A stretch of DNA of 64,000 bases from Symbiodinium natans (lineage: Eukaryota; Sar; Dinophyceae; Suessiales; Symbiodiniaceae). The DNA is taken from assembly GCA_905221605.1 (NCBI GenBank), contig CAJNDS010002081.1, positions 582,476 to 646,475 of the forward strand, written 5' to 3'. Position 1 is the first letter of the stretch, and the number at the start of each line of letters is the position of its first letter. Shown here piece by piece: positions 52,129 through 61,769 of the stretch. The translations under genes and the position numbers were made by a program. Under the pieces are notes generated by a model, which did not search any database, had not been told where the DNA came from, and worked only from the letters and a program-made list of their open reading frames with translations.

Positions 52129-55100
52129 ATGTCCCGGCGCTCGCGTGCGGATTCCCCTTCGGGCGCGCGCTCTCCCCCTAGCGAGCCTTGTGCGGCCAGC
52201 CGTTCCAACGGCCCTGGGGATGCCACGCCAGTCGCGCCGGTTCATGTAGACCGGGTATGTTGCGTTTGCCTCGAGGACCTCGACCCCACCGTCCAATCTG
52301 GTGGCCTCACAGTGGTACCTTTCCCGACCTGTGCTGCACACTGTTTGCACCTGGTTTGTTTGGCCCAGTTCCGCAGCCAGGCTTCGGGTCCAGGGGACCT
52401 CCTTTGCCCATTGTGCCGCCATGGCCGTTGCCCCGGGTGCGATCCTCAGGGTTGGTCCGGGACCCATGACGCTGCGTTGCGGGACGCGTGCGCGGGGCAC
52501 GGCATCGAACTCCCGCAACGTGCGTCTGGCGAGTCCACTGTGCGAGCCGCGCAGCCGGATTATGCACTCCGCACTTTCACGGCTCACGATGCCCCGGAAC
52601 CGCCGCCCCCTCCGAGCGTGCGGCTTCTTTGTTGCCATCGTGTTGTCCCCACACGGTCGACGAGCGGCCAGCTCACGTTCCAACCTTTGCCCGACCGCGA
52701 TATGGACTGGGCCCCAGTCGCCGTTCGCCATGACCACGGCATAGCTGCATGGCGGCCCGGCTGGTTGTGTCCTTCGTGCGGGCGTGCCCAAGACCTCCAT
52801 GATCTGCAGGTGCCGGATGTTGCGGGCGAGCCGTGTGGTCTGTGCGAGGGGCGCGTGGAGTGGGTGTGTGACCTTGCGACCGGCACATCCCGGCTCCAGT
52901 GCCCAGAGGGTTGCGCGCAGCCCTCGCTGCACCCTCAACGGGCCGATCCGCCAGCGAGGGCCCTTCTCGCCGCAGGTACTTCCTGTGATCCCGCTGAAGC
53001 TGGCCTGCCACCGCCGCCGCTACGCCCGCCCCCTTGGTCTGCATCGGGCCCGCCGCGTGATTGCAGTGCCTCGGCCACCAATTCGTGGCTCTACGTGCCT
53101 CTCCTGCATGCGGCCGTCGGTGGCATGCCCGAGCCGACGTTGGAGGCCTGGCGTGAGGAGCCGAGAAGCGCACGTTGGTGGGAGGATGCCCGCCGCGCCC
53201 TCGCGACCTCCGCCCCAGTCCTCGTCGGCACTCTTTCGGAGGCGTTCATAACGGCGACCGCTGCTGCAGGCCAGCCGCTGCCCCAAGCCATGCTTCGGGA
53301 GGCCGCCGCTCTGCCCGCTAGTGCCTTGGTGCACTTGGGCTGGGTTGTGCGCCGACTGGCGGAGCCTGATGGGTATATCCCCGCAGCGTGCCAGGAGGTT
53401 TGCCTGCACTTGTATGGTGGCTCAGGCTTCGCTGCCGACCTCGACCGCGCTTCTGACGCCTTCCGGCTGGAGCCCGCGCCGTTGCATGCCGGACCCGTCG
53501 CTGGCGCTCGCCCCGAACCCACGCACGGTCACCGTGATGACGCTCCTTTAGGGGAGCCTCGCGCCGAGGCGCAACCCCCCGTCGAGGCCGCAGATGGCGA
53601 GTGCGCGCCTGCCGAGGACGCCCGGTCTGCCGCCCCTGATGCCGCTCTGGCTGCCGCTGCTTCCAGCGCGCGCCGGGCTGCTGGGCGAGCAGGGGGCCGC
53701 GGGAGGCGAGGACGCGGCCGCGGACGCACGGCGCCCGATCCGCCGCAGAGCCACGAATCTCCGGGCGTGGTCAGGGCCGCCGAGGAACCCCGTGCGGCCG
53801 TGCCTACGCGCACTGACCGCGCCGAAGCAGGCCTGCGGGCCGGCTTCAGGCAGCTAGAGGCCGTGGACCTCGCTTGGGAGCTCGGCGAACGCGTCGCTAC
53901 GCTGCAGTCCGCGCCCCCTCAGCTGCGCGGCGTTTTGCGCATGGCCTTGCGCGCGGGTCTGGAACGCGCGTTGCGGCCCAGCAGTGCGGTCGAGGAGCTC
54001 TGTGGTTGGAAACTTTTCTTCCTGGCACCCCGCATGCTGCTGCACCGCGCATTTGGGGAAGTGCGGGTCGAGCCCCGGGAGCTGACCCAGCGCTGCACCC
54101 GCTTCCAGCAAGGAGACTGGGCAAGCCTGCTGGCTGCGGCGCGCGACGCTGGGACCCCCTCGAGCGCGCCCCAACACGCTCGCAACAGGGACGAGGCTGA
54201 AGCGCGCGCCGCGCGGTCCCTGCACCTGGTCCGACTCGGCGAGCTGTCGGCGGCCAGCCGCGCGCTCACAGCGGAGCCGCTCGCCCCAGGATCAGCGGAG
54301 ACGCTGGCGGAGTTGCGTGACCCGGAACGCCGGCCCCCTGAGCGACAGGTCCCGCTGAGCCAGGCGGTCTTGGATCATGTCAATGCAGACCCGTGCCCGC
54401 TGCCCGCGGATTCCTTTTTGGCGTGCCTCAGAAATGCCCGCCGAGGCGCGGCTGCTGGCCCGTCCGGTACCACAAACGAGCACCTCCGCCTGCTCCTTGA
54501 CGACCCTGCTGAGTGGGCGCTGCTTCGCGAAGCGGCAGAGCGCCTGGCCAATGCCAACATCCCCGCCCCGGTCCTTGAGGCAGTCCGCCTGGGCCGGATG
54601 GTGGCCCTACGCAAACCGAACGGACGGGTGCGTGCGCTGGTCGTTGGCGATGTTTTCCGGCGGTTGGTCGCGCGCGCCCTGGCGCAACAGTTTAGCGAGG
54701 CCTTCCAATCGGCATGCCTCCCGTTCCAGTATGGGCTTGGCATGCGGGCTGGGACGGAAGCGCTTTCAAAGGTGTTGCGGGTTGCCACGGAGCTGGACCC
54801 CAGGGCGACGGTCCTGTCCGTCGATGCTGTCGGGGCCAATGATCACGTCTCCCGCCAGGCCATGCTAGAGGGCCTACGCTCCCGGCCTGAGCTCGCTCCG
54901 CTCCTGCCCTTCGCCAGGCAATTTTATGGCTCTGAAAGTCGCTACATCTGGGTTGACGACGCGGGAAACAACCACATCATCACGCAGGGCGAGGGAGGCG
55001 AGCAGGGGGACCCGCTCATGCCGGCCCTGTATTCCCTCGCGCAGCACGGCGCGCTGGAGGCGTTCGCTCGTCAGATGCAGCCCGGAGAAGCCGTCCTGGC

Positions 55101-56853
55101 CTTCCTTGACGACACATATGTCGTTTCTAATCCGGAGCGCACCCGGCCGGCGCGCGACGCCCTGTCAGCTGCCCTGTGGCACCATGCCCGGGTGCGCTTA
55201 AACGAGGGCAAGACGCGAATCTGGAACGCAGCCGGGGAGGAGCCACCGGGCATCGCTGACCTGCAGCCTCCCGATGCAGATCCCCTTTGGACTGGCTCGT
55301 GGTCCTTGCCCAGGGAACGCCAGGGGATTGTAGTGCTTGGAGCTCCGCTTGGCAGTGATGAGTTTGTCCGCTGCCAACTGCAGGCCAAGCGTCAAGCCCA
55401 CGACCGGTTGCTGGAATGCATCCCCGGCTTGGGTGACCTGCAAGCTGCGTGGCTGCTCCTACACTTCTGCGCTGCGACTCGGGCCAACTTCCTCCTGCGC
55501 ATGTTGCCCCCCGTCTCTACGGCCGAGTTCGCCGAGGCCCATGACGCGGCAGTCACCCGCTGCCTCGGGCGACTCCTGTATGGCGACGAAGGCGCGCCCA
55601 TCCCCCCCGCGGCCTGGCGTGTGCTGCATTTGCCCCTGCGCTTCGGCGGCCTGGGCCTGCGTTCCGCTGCTGAGGCTGCCCAGAGCGCCTGGTGGGCGTC
55701 TTGGTTCGACTCGCTGCCCGCCATCCGCGTCCGCGCTCCGGACGTCGCGGAGCGCCTCGTGCAAGGGCTTGAGGCGCAAGGTGGTAGCGAGCCACCTTCG
55801 CTTGTGTCAGCCCGCACTGCGGCAGCGCTCTTGCGCGGACGCGGCTTCGAGGTGCCGCCGTGGCACTCCTTCTCGCCCGTCCCCCCGGGCGATGGCGAAC
55901 GTGACGACCCCTTGCGGGGGTGGCAAAGGCGTGCGGCCATGGTATGTGATGAGCGCGCGCTCGAGATGCACCTTTCAGACCTTGACACCGCATCTCGTGC
56001 GCTGCTGCTGTCGCAGGCCGGGCCGCATGCCGGGCGTGCCCTCACAGTAAGGCCGACTGCCACGGAGCTCCTCATCCCGCCGGCCCAGTTCCGGGTGCTG
56101 CTCCTACGCCGCCTGCGGCTCCCGCTGCAGCTGGCGCCGCGCACCTGCAGCTGCCACGGCCATTTGGATGCCTTGGGGGACCACCGGTCGGCGTGCGCCA
56201 CCTCCGGTGTCCTGGCCCCTCGTGCATTGCCGCTTGAGCGCGCGGTTGCCCGTGTGTGCCGGGAAGCGGGAGGGCGGGTGTGCCACAACGTGCGCCTGGC
56301 AGATATGAATGTCGATGTGCCCATCGCGGACGCACGTCGCATTGAGGTTGTGGCCAACGGCTTGTCGCTGTGGAACGGAGCGCAGCTCGCCGTTGACGCC
56401 ACCATCGTCAGCCCCGTCACCCGCAGGGGGGAGGCGCAGCCGGGCGCTGATGTTCGCCCCGGCCAGGCCGTCGACGCCGCGGCGCGCCGTAAGCGACAGC
56501 AGACGTACCCCGAGCTGGCGCGCGCCCGGCGCTGCCGCTTGGTGGTCGTCGGGGTCGAGGTAGGTGGCCGCTTTGGTGCCGAGGCCGCCCGCTTCCTCCG
56601 CCTTCTGGCCCGGCACCGGGCCGACGGTGTCCCCGCTGCACTCAGACCGGCGGCGCAAGCGGCGTGGGTCGCGCGCTGGGCTGGGTTCTTGGCGGTGGCG
56701 GCGCAGCGCGCGTATGCCAGCTCCCTTCTTGAGCTGCCGCTGGCCGGGGAGTGCTGCGTCGGCGGAACGACGCCAGACCTGCACGAAGTCCTGGCCGATG
56801 CACGCTGGCTGGCGCCCCCGCAACCCAGCCGCCTGCCGCTGCCCCAGCACTAG
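52129..56853 (+). CDS. ORF2: RING-H2 finger, reverse transcriptase, C-terminal zinc/nuclease-like region
   Basis: 1574 aa from the first in-frame ATG (52129); the frame is open further upstream but without ATG. Residues 44-96 fit a RING-H2 finger exactly: C44-x2-C47-x20-C68-x2-H71-x2-H74-x2-C77-x15-C93-x2-C96. A second Cys-rich segment follows (~190-265, CPSC, CGLC, CPEGC). An A/R/G-rich linker lies around 500-560. The RT domain has motif VLSVDAVGAND (D899), GGEQGDPLMPALYSL (~958) and FLDDTYVVS (D994, D995). Downstream lies a zinc-type CSCHGHLDALGDHRSAC, then RRIEVVANGLSLW and AQLAVDATIVSP (D1423), KRQQTYPEL and VVVGVEVGGRFG. These resemble the PD-(D/E)XK nuclease-like tail of RLE-type non-LTR elements; that assignment is inference. 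No APE endonuclease is seen. The frame is intact, so the element may be active. A RING at the head of a LINE ORF is unusual. Confidence 0.9.
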   Translation: MSRRSRADSPSGARSPPSEPCAASRSNGPGDATPVAPVHVDRVCCVCLEDLDPTVQSGGLTVVPFPTCAAHCLHLVCLAQFRSQASGPGDLLCPLCRHGRCPGCDPQGWSGTHDAALRDACAGHGIELPQRASGESTVRAAQPDYALRTFTAHDAPEPPPPPSVRLLCCHRVVPTRSTSGQLTFQPLPDRDMDWAPVAVRHDHGIAAWRPGWLCPSCGRAQDLHDLQVPDVAGEPCGLCEGRVEWVCDLATGTSRLQCPEGCAQPSLHPQRADPPARALLAAGTSCDPAEAGLPPPPLRPPPWSASGPPRDCSASATNSWLYVPLLHAAVGGMPEPTLEAWREEPRSARWWEDARRALATSAPVLVGTLSEAFITATAAAGQPLPQAMLREAAALPASALVHLGWVVRRLAEPDGYIPAACQEVCLHLYGGSGFAADLDRASDAFRLEPAPLHAGPVAGARPEPTHGHRDDAPLGEPRAEAQPPVEAADGECAPAEDARSAAPDAALAAAASSARRAAGRAGGRGRRGRGRGRTAPDPPQSHESPGVVRAAEEPRAAVPTRTDRAEAGLRAGFRQLEAVDLAWELGERVATLQSAPPQLRGVLRMALRAGLERALRPSSAVEELCGWKLFFLAPRMLLHRAFGEVRVEPRELTQRCTRFQQGDWASLLAAARDAGTPSSAPQHARNRDEAEARAARSLHLVRLGELSAASRALTAEPLAPGSAETLAELRDPERRPPERQVPLSQAVLDHVNADPCPLPADSFLACLRNARRGAAAGPSGTTNEHLRLLLDDPAEWALLREAAERLANANIPAPVLEAVRLGRMVALRKPNGRVRALVVGDVFRRLVARALAQQFSEAFQSACLPFQYGLGMRAGTEALSKVLRVATELDPRATVLSVDAVGANDHVSRQAMLEGLRSRPELAPLLPFARQFYGSESRYIWVDDAGNNHIITQGEGGEQGDPLMPALYSLAQHGALEAFARQMQPGEAVLAFLDDTYVVSNPERTRPARDALSAALWHHARVRLNEGKTRIWNAAGEEPPGIADLQPPDADPLWTGSWSLPRERQGIVVLGAPLGSDEFVRCQLQAKRQAHDRLLECIPGLGDLQAAWLLLHFCAATRANFLLRMLPPVSTAEFAEAHDAAVTRCLGRLLYGDEGAPIPPAAWRVLHLPLRFGGLGLRSAAEAAQSAWWASWFDSLPAIRVRAPDVAERLVQGLEAQGGSEPPSLVSARTAAALLRGRGFEVPPWHSFSPVPPGDGERDDPLRGWQRRAAMVCDERALEMHLSDLDTASRALLLSQAGPHAGRALTVRPTATELLIPPAQFRVLLLRRLRLPLQLAPRTCSCHGHLDALGDHRSACATSGVLAPRALPLERAVARVCREAGGRVCHNVRLADMNVDVPIADARRIEVVANGLSLWNGAQLAVDATIVSPVTRRGEAQPGADVRPGQAVDAAARRKRQQTYPELARARRCRLVVVGVEVGGRFGAEAARFLRLLARHRADGVPAALRPAAQAAWVARWAGFLAVAAQRAYASSLLELPLAGECCVGGTTPDLHEVLADARWLAPPQPSRLPLPQH

Positions 56854-56926
56854 GCAGCCCCGGGGCGAGCGCCTCTTGTAGGGTCGACCCTCTGACCGTC
56901 GTCTGCAGTTGCAAAAAGGCGCGAGG

Positions 56927-56950
56927 AAAAAAAAAAAAAAAAAAAAAAAA
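56927..56950 (+). other. Poly(A) tail of the non-LTR element
   Basis: 24 uninterrupted A, 73 bp after the ORF2 stop. It marks the 3' boundary of the insertion. Confidence 0.85.
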
Positions 56951-56958
56951 CGTAGTCG

Positions 56959-57342
56959 TCAGGGTAGGTGTCGCGCCGTTTCTGCTGCGTCGCAGCTCGG
57001 ATGGCAGTGCCAGGGCGGGAGTCGGGAGTCGGCCCCTGGCCGCGCCTTTCCGGTCCGACTGAGAGGGGACACGAGCGTGGTGTTTACGGCGAGCTGGGCG
57101 CCATGCCACAATGTCACCATGAATACGGCCTGCGTCGTGGACCGCGGCAAGACCATGCATGGGGGGCTAGGGCAGCAAGAGTCGCAAGCGCCGCAATAGA
57201 GTACACGGAACTCACTCGGGATGGTCACCCCTCCATGCGCAGGCCGGACGGTGAGGGCGCGGGCAATGTGCGGGCCGGCCTGTCGCATCCGGAAGGTGCG
57301 CTGATCGCAGGCACGGGCAGCATGATGCTGCCAACCGTGCAA
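56959..57342 (-). pseudogene. Opposite-strand fragment of the same non-LTR family
   Basis: Read on the minus strand: QAGPHIARALTVRPAHGG, IPSEFRVLYC, then WHGAQLAVNTTLVSPLSR and KARPGADSR. These match the intact ORF2 (QAGPHAGRALTVRPTATE, IPPAQFRVLLL, WNGAQLAVDATIVSPV, QPGADVR) with the GDH/zinc segment deleted. It abuts the poly(A) of the intact element, so the newer copy inserted beside or into an older, inverted one. Confidence 0.8.
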
Positions 57343-57540
57343 GCATTCGCCAGGTTGGTCGGGGGGCCATCAGGCTCACCTGGGGCAGACTGTCACATGT
57401 CGCACCCCTGGGTGTGGACGCCAGGATCGGCAAGCACCTGGACAAGGTTATCGGCTGCGATTGGTGACCTAGCACATCCTCGCCCGCACCGCTGGCGGGG
57501 GGCATGACGATCGATTACGGCGGAGCAGAGCCCCACGACA

Positions 57541-58198
57541 ATGTTCCACGTTCATGGCACCCTCCAGAAATCAATAAGCCTTCCGAGCCAGGGTTACCAC
57601 TCCCGCCCACAGTTGCAGTCTTGTGGTGGTTTATTGCCGGATACCTGTGGGGTGTTGCCAGGGGCGCAGGCGGCGCAACTGCAGTGGAGACGGTCAGTAG
57701 TGCGGCCTCTTCTGCAGCGCGATGCTTTGATGCTGTACCGTGCAGAGCTCACGGCTGTACCTTCCTTAAGACCCTTCCTTGAGTATCAGCCCCATCTTGT
57801 ATGCGCGTCGCAAGTACATGGTGGGAGGCTTGCGCCCCATTGTCCGTGAGTGGACATTGGCTCGGTGCGGCCACCATCCATTTCCAGATGGGCGAAATGC
57901 GCGACATCGTGCTTCTGCTGATCCTCATGGCGCGCAGCAATCGTGTCTGTGTGGCAATCCAAGCTGGAGTTTCTTACATGGGCTACGACATTGCTCCCTC
58001 TTTGACACGCAACGTCAGACCTGGAGGCTTCATATGCGCAGGTGTGCTGCCGATGTTGCGCAGCTGTCAGACGAAGATTTCCTGCGTTTGATATTTATGC
58101 CATTGTATCCATTGAATACTCCGTCCTTGGTTGCAGCTCATGTACATTTCGTAGCTTCTGTGTGTCATATGCAGCGCTGGCGGCTTCAAGGTTGCTAA
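57541..58198 (+). pseudogene. C-terminal fragment of a different LINE-type reverse transcriptase
   Basis: In frame 1 LLQRDALMLYRAELTAVPSL (about 57700) resembles the thumb/tail of LINE polymerases. In frame 2, CLCGNPSWSFLHGLRHCSLF with TQRQTWRLHMRRC (about 57930-58060) resembles the C-x-C...H...C terminal zinc motif seen after RT in jockey/L1-like ORFs. A frame change separates the parts, so it is broken. It differs from the RING-RT family, which has a GDH-type motif. Assigned by pattern only. Confidence 0.45.
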
Positions 58199-59539
58199 GC
58201 TGCTAGGCCTAAGGCTTCTCTGACGCTTGTCGCCATGAGTGCGATACGTCTGTTCGTTGCTTTTCACTACTGACCGAACGCGGTTGTTTGAGGTCCGAGT
58301 CTCTTGAATGGATGGTTGGAGGCGGCGGATCGCGCGATTGCAGTGCAGCTGCGACTACACCCACCCCAGCTTGCCCACTCACTTCTTCCGCTGGGCACGC
58401 CTGCAAGGGCTCTTTGCTGTTGCCATATGTTGCCATCACCTGTAAGACGCCTAATTGTGGAGATCGCCACCCCTGGACGGGGGCATAATCAGATCTGCAC
58501 CCCCCAACAAATGTGTCAGGTTTGGCCGCAGTAGACTTGAACCCGCTGTGGCTACAGCAAACCAGATGGTGGCGTGCGCGGCAGCGACAACAAAAACAAA
58601 CGTGTTCAGCCGCCTCGTGTCGCGTGCCCTTGCGAAGAGTTGAACAAAAAACTCGCCAGCTTATCAGTTTGCCTTGCAAGCGCGTGCGGGCACGGACGCG
58701 CTGGCGTCCCATGTCCGTGTGGCTCGGACCAGGGCCCCAACCAAGTGCTACGGCCACGTACGACCCAGGGCCGTGGTCCCCACGGCCTGCTGAACCGCGA
58801 CCGAGATGATGCTCCACCAACGTATTGCCCAGCCGGATGCGGCCGCGCGGCGCACTGTTAGCGGCATTGCGCCGCAAAAGCAGGGAGCCTGGCCTCCATG
58901 ACTGGCAAGGCGTCTGCCCAGTAAGCCGCCGGCACCGAGCGCGGGTGGGGCCCTGCCTCACCTCCCAAGCACTCCAACTGTGTGTGCCAGATGGCATCGT
59001 TGTGGCCTGCGGCATATACGATGTGACGACTCGTCCGACAGCAGCGCCTGAAAAATGGTCCGCGCTAGCACCCCTTTTAGGAAAATCATGCTTGGATCCT
59101 TCAAATGTCGCGTTTGCTACTCCATCTCAATCAGCTTCTTTTTCCTTCAGGACATAAGGCGGCACCGAGGGAGTTCCGATTTAACGTCAATTTCGGGAAA
59201 ACAAGCATTTTGACAACAACCCATGTACATGTATATACATAGAGTACCTATCTGCATATAAGTCTGTGTACAAGGCGTACAGAAAAAATGTACAAGCGTA
59301 TGCAGAAACGCACAACTCATCCCTTCATGGTGTTTTTTTGCACTGTGCTTGAGCCTAGGGGGGCGTAGCAACATTCAACACATGTGTTACATCTGACAGG
59401 CATGGTTTCGTGAGACCACAATTCGCGCACAACGGCCGTGCTTTGACGCAGCCAAGCAGGATTGCATGAGACAATTCACGATAGGTCACGTCCAGCACAA
59501 ACGTAACTATAGCGGTTTGTTACCCCCAAGATTAAATGG
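58199..59539. other. Unassigned sequence
   Basis: A 268-codon minus frame (58209-59015) and plus frames overlap it, but none shows a domain. The mixed R/C/P-rich composition fits GC-rich noncoding or decayed retroelement DNA. A right-arm-like trace of the CATGTGGG foldback family is at about 59203-59226. Confidence 0.45.
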
Positions 59540-60300
59540 GGGTCTCAGGCCGGAAGATTTATCCTGAGCCAGGGGTTTGAGTGTTTTTGTCATGGCCCGC
59601 TGGGAATTTTTCCAGCCCGCGCAGGGTTAGATGGGTCAGAGACGGAGGGTCATCGTTGTATGTTCTGTCTGACAACAAGGGTTTGTATTGAAGGTCGAGC
59701 CTGGGAATTTATCGGTTCCTGGTTTGTGCTGGGAGCATCAGTTCATGTTACCTTTCTTCTGCTGTTGTGTCCAAAGTGCTTCAATGCAATGCTACCTCTC
59801 ACAAACAGGGGAGATCGAAACAAGAGTATGCCCTGGGGCGTGTTTTGGTTGAACACGGTCCGGGTGAAGTCCGGGTGGTCTGCGCTCAGGGTCAGGCCCA
59901 GGGAACTTATTCAGGGGCCGTTTTCTCAAACACCACCCCCCCTCTCCCCGACCTTACCTAGACTTATTCCAATCTGCTCACCTAAGCCCACAATGCCGAA
60001 ACCCTCCACCTTTAAAGCTGTGAGCCTATACATGCCCATTCCTTGCCCTCTCATAATCCTAGCATTCCAAGTTTGACATTCTTGATGCCTGGGGTGTGGA
60101 GTCAGAAAAAGACAGGTCATTGGCAGGGGTCGGGCCCTGGGGTTTTATCCCATTCATGTGCTCTCCGACGTCTCTCCCATGATAGCGTGGATTTGAACCG
60201 AACATGTCCAAATGAGAAATGCCAACGGGTTCAGAAAAAACCAACATTACCCTCCGACCCTAGGGGATTTATCCGGATAAATCCTCGGCCTGACCCCGAG
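59540..60300. repeat. Degenerate GGTC-GGCC-GGGATTTATCC motif, about five copies
   Basis: Near-copies lie at about 59544, 59692, 59884, 60127 and 60256 (the last reads CCGACCCTAGGGGATTTATC). Consensus: GGTCRGGCCCWGGGRATTTATCC. The last copy holds a perfect 20-bp palindrome at 60265-60284. A further copy may lie near 10244. No supported gene; the 138-aa frame at 59660 lacks features. Confidence 0.5.
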
Positions 60301-60924
60301 GGCAGCAACAAACCCCAATCGTAATTGTTATTGGGGGGCTACTTGGTTCACAAGGCAGAATGACAAGAGAAACAACCAACCCAAACACCCGCAAATTTCA
60401 AAACGCTAAAAAAGTGCATAAACACACCGTGCATGCCGCCAATTGTTGCTTAGACATGGGTTCCGGCCATGGCAAGCAGAGCTTCGACGTATGCAACCCT
60501 GTTGACGTCGGATGATTTCATGATGGTCACTTTGGCTAAGGGGCAATTGCATCGTGTGGATGGGGAACGATCCGACACGCGTGCTTCTGTATGCCTAGTT
60601 TGCCAAGGCTGTCCAGGCTTTGGCGGCATCGTTGAAAGCCGCCAAGGCTCAGCCAATGCCACTATTGGCACCTTGACTACAACGTGGCTGCAGCTGGCAC
60701 AATTGCACGAACAAGGGTCCAGCGTGACGAAATTCGCGATGACATTGACATAGTATAGTTGTCGCAACACGCCTGGCCAGGTTTTACATACGGACCAGGT
60801 GTCCGCGGGCGTGCAGTCGCGATTGGCAGCAGATCCATCTTTACAGTTGCGCCGCTCTCATTACTTTCAGAGTTCGTGTGGCGCCTTAAGTGTGCAGCAG
60901 ACCAAAACTTGAGGCGATGTGTGG

Positions 60925-61569
60925 ATGTCATACCCAATCCGCACGTTACAGACGTGTCGCTCGGCTTCTTACTGTATTGCCACCACTTCTGAGTCTGTGT
61001 ACAAAATGTTCGAGAAGACGCTGTTCCGAGGTCGGGGTGGGTCAATTCTGGATTCACGAAACTTCGACTCTGGGAGCAAGTGGATTTCGACGCTTGAGCG
61101 CATGTCTGCCGCGCTCGAGGTGTTATGTGCCGATCGCTACGTGTCGTTGAAGTGGTGCACAGACATGGTTGATTTTGGATTGGTTCAAGTTCCATTGTTA
61201 TGCATGAACACACACATTTCACAGCACAAGGAGAAAATCGTCTACATTGATGCTGACTGCTTGGTTCTGGCTATCCCGACATGGTTGCGGCATTGTGCTG
61301 TCATGCATCAGTCACTGGCCCCCCCCCCCCCCCCCCCCCCCCCAGTCAGGAGAACATCGACGAGCTTTTTCAGCGAGAATGTCCAGCCTTTTGCCCTGTG
61401 CCTTGGCCTAATATGCCAAATCCATGTCCATGCATTAGTGGGTGCATGGGCCTTTTTGTTGGCATGGGTCTGTTGGACCGGACTTCATGTGTCCGGACTA
61501 TATATAAAGTACCCCCGAATTGTTATACATCGCGAGACGCCATCGCTCAAGTCAAAGTCGCAGCAATAG
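60925..61569 (+). CDS. Hypothetical ORF, weakly supported
   Basis: 214 codons from ATG 60925. The first ~110 residues (KMFEKTLFRGRGGSILDSR through EKIVYIDADCLVLAIPTW) have balanced, protein-like composition. A proline run then comes from the 25-nt poly-C tract at 61319-61343, and a hydrophobic stretch (ALVGAWAFLLAWVCW) follows, probably out of the true frame because homopolymer length is unreliable. No family recognised. An 95-codon frame upstream (60469-60753) could belong to the same unit. It may be a gene fragment or chance. Confidence 0.25.
   Translation: MSYPIRTLQTCRSASYCIATTSESVYKMFEKTLFRGRGGSILDSRNFDSGSKWISTLERMSAALEVLCADRYVSLKWCTDMVDFGLVQVPLLCMNTHISQHKEKIVYIDADCLVLAIPTWLRHCAVMHQSLAPPPPPPPPVRRTSTSFFSENVQPFALCLGLICQIHVHALVGAWAFLLAWVCWTGLHVSGLYIKYPRIVIHRETPSLKSKSQQ
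61319..61343. repeat. Poly-C tract, 25 nt
   Basis: Longest uninterrupted C homopolymer in the window. Confidence 0.9.
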
Positions 61570-61600
61570 CCGCCCACAGCGGTTATAATTCGCCCGGAAC

Positions 61601-61621
61601 CGCTCGGAACCGTTCCGAGCG
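61601..61621. repeat. Palindrome CGCTCGGAA-CCG-TTCCGAGCG
   Basis: Perfect 9-bp stem, 3-nt loop. The halves recur shuffled nearby (CGGCTCCGAGCGGTTCCGGA at about 61656-61675), and ATATATAGTCC-like steps recur to 61760. Confidence 0.8.
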
Positions 61622-61769
61622 ATTTATAAACGTCGGGTTCATATATAGTCCAAAACGGCTCCGAGCGGTTCCGGACTGGAGCGATTTCAAATCATCTGTT
61701 CAAAAACATATATACAGTTCTGAGGACTTTTACATATAGTTCAAGAATTTTTATTTATAGTTCCTGACC

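Larger units (their letters stand above)
50881..56950 (+). mobile_element. Non-LTR retrotransposon with RING-RT-nuclease ORF2 and poly(A) tail
   Basis: A small P/R-rich ORF1 (50908-51555), a 573-bp gap, a long uninterrupted ORF2 (52129-56853), a 73-bp 3' UTR and a 24-nt poly(A) (56927-56950) follow one another on the plus strand, the layout of a full-length LINE. GC content is much higher than in the surrounding mosaic. The 5' end is approximate and no duplication of the target was identified. Related broken copies lie on both sides, one of them in opposite orientation directly after the poly(A). Confidence 0.88.

Noticed and set aside
58209-59015. 268-codon minus-strand ORF
   Set aside because: GC-rich DNA with overlapping open frames on both strands and no recognisable domain; chance is likely.
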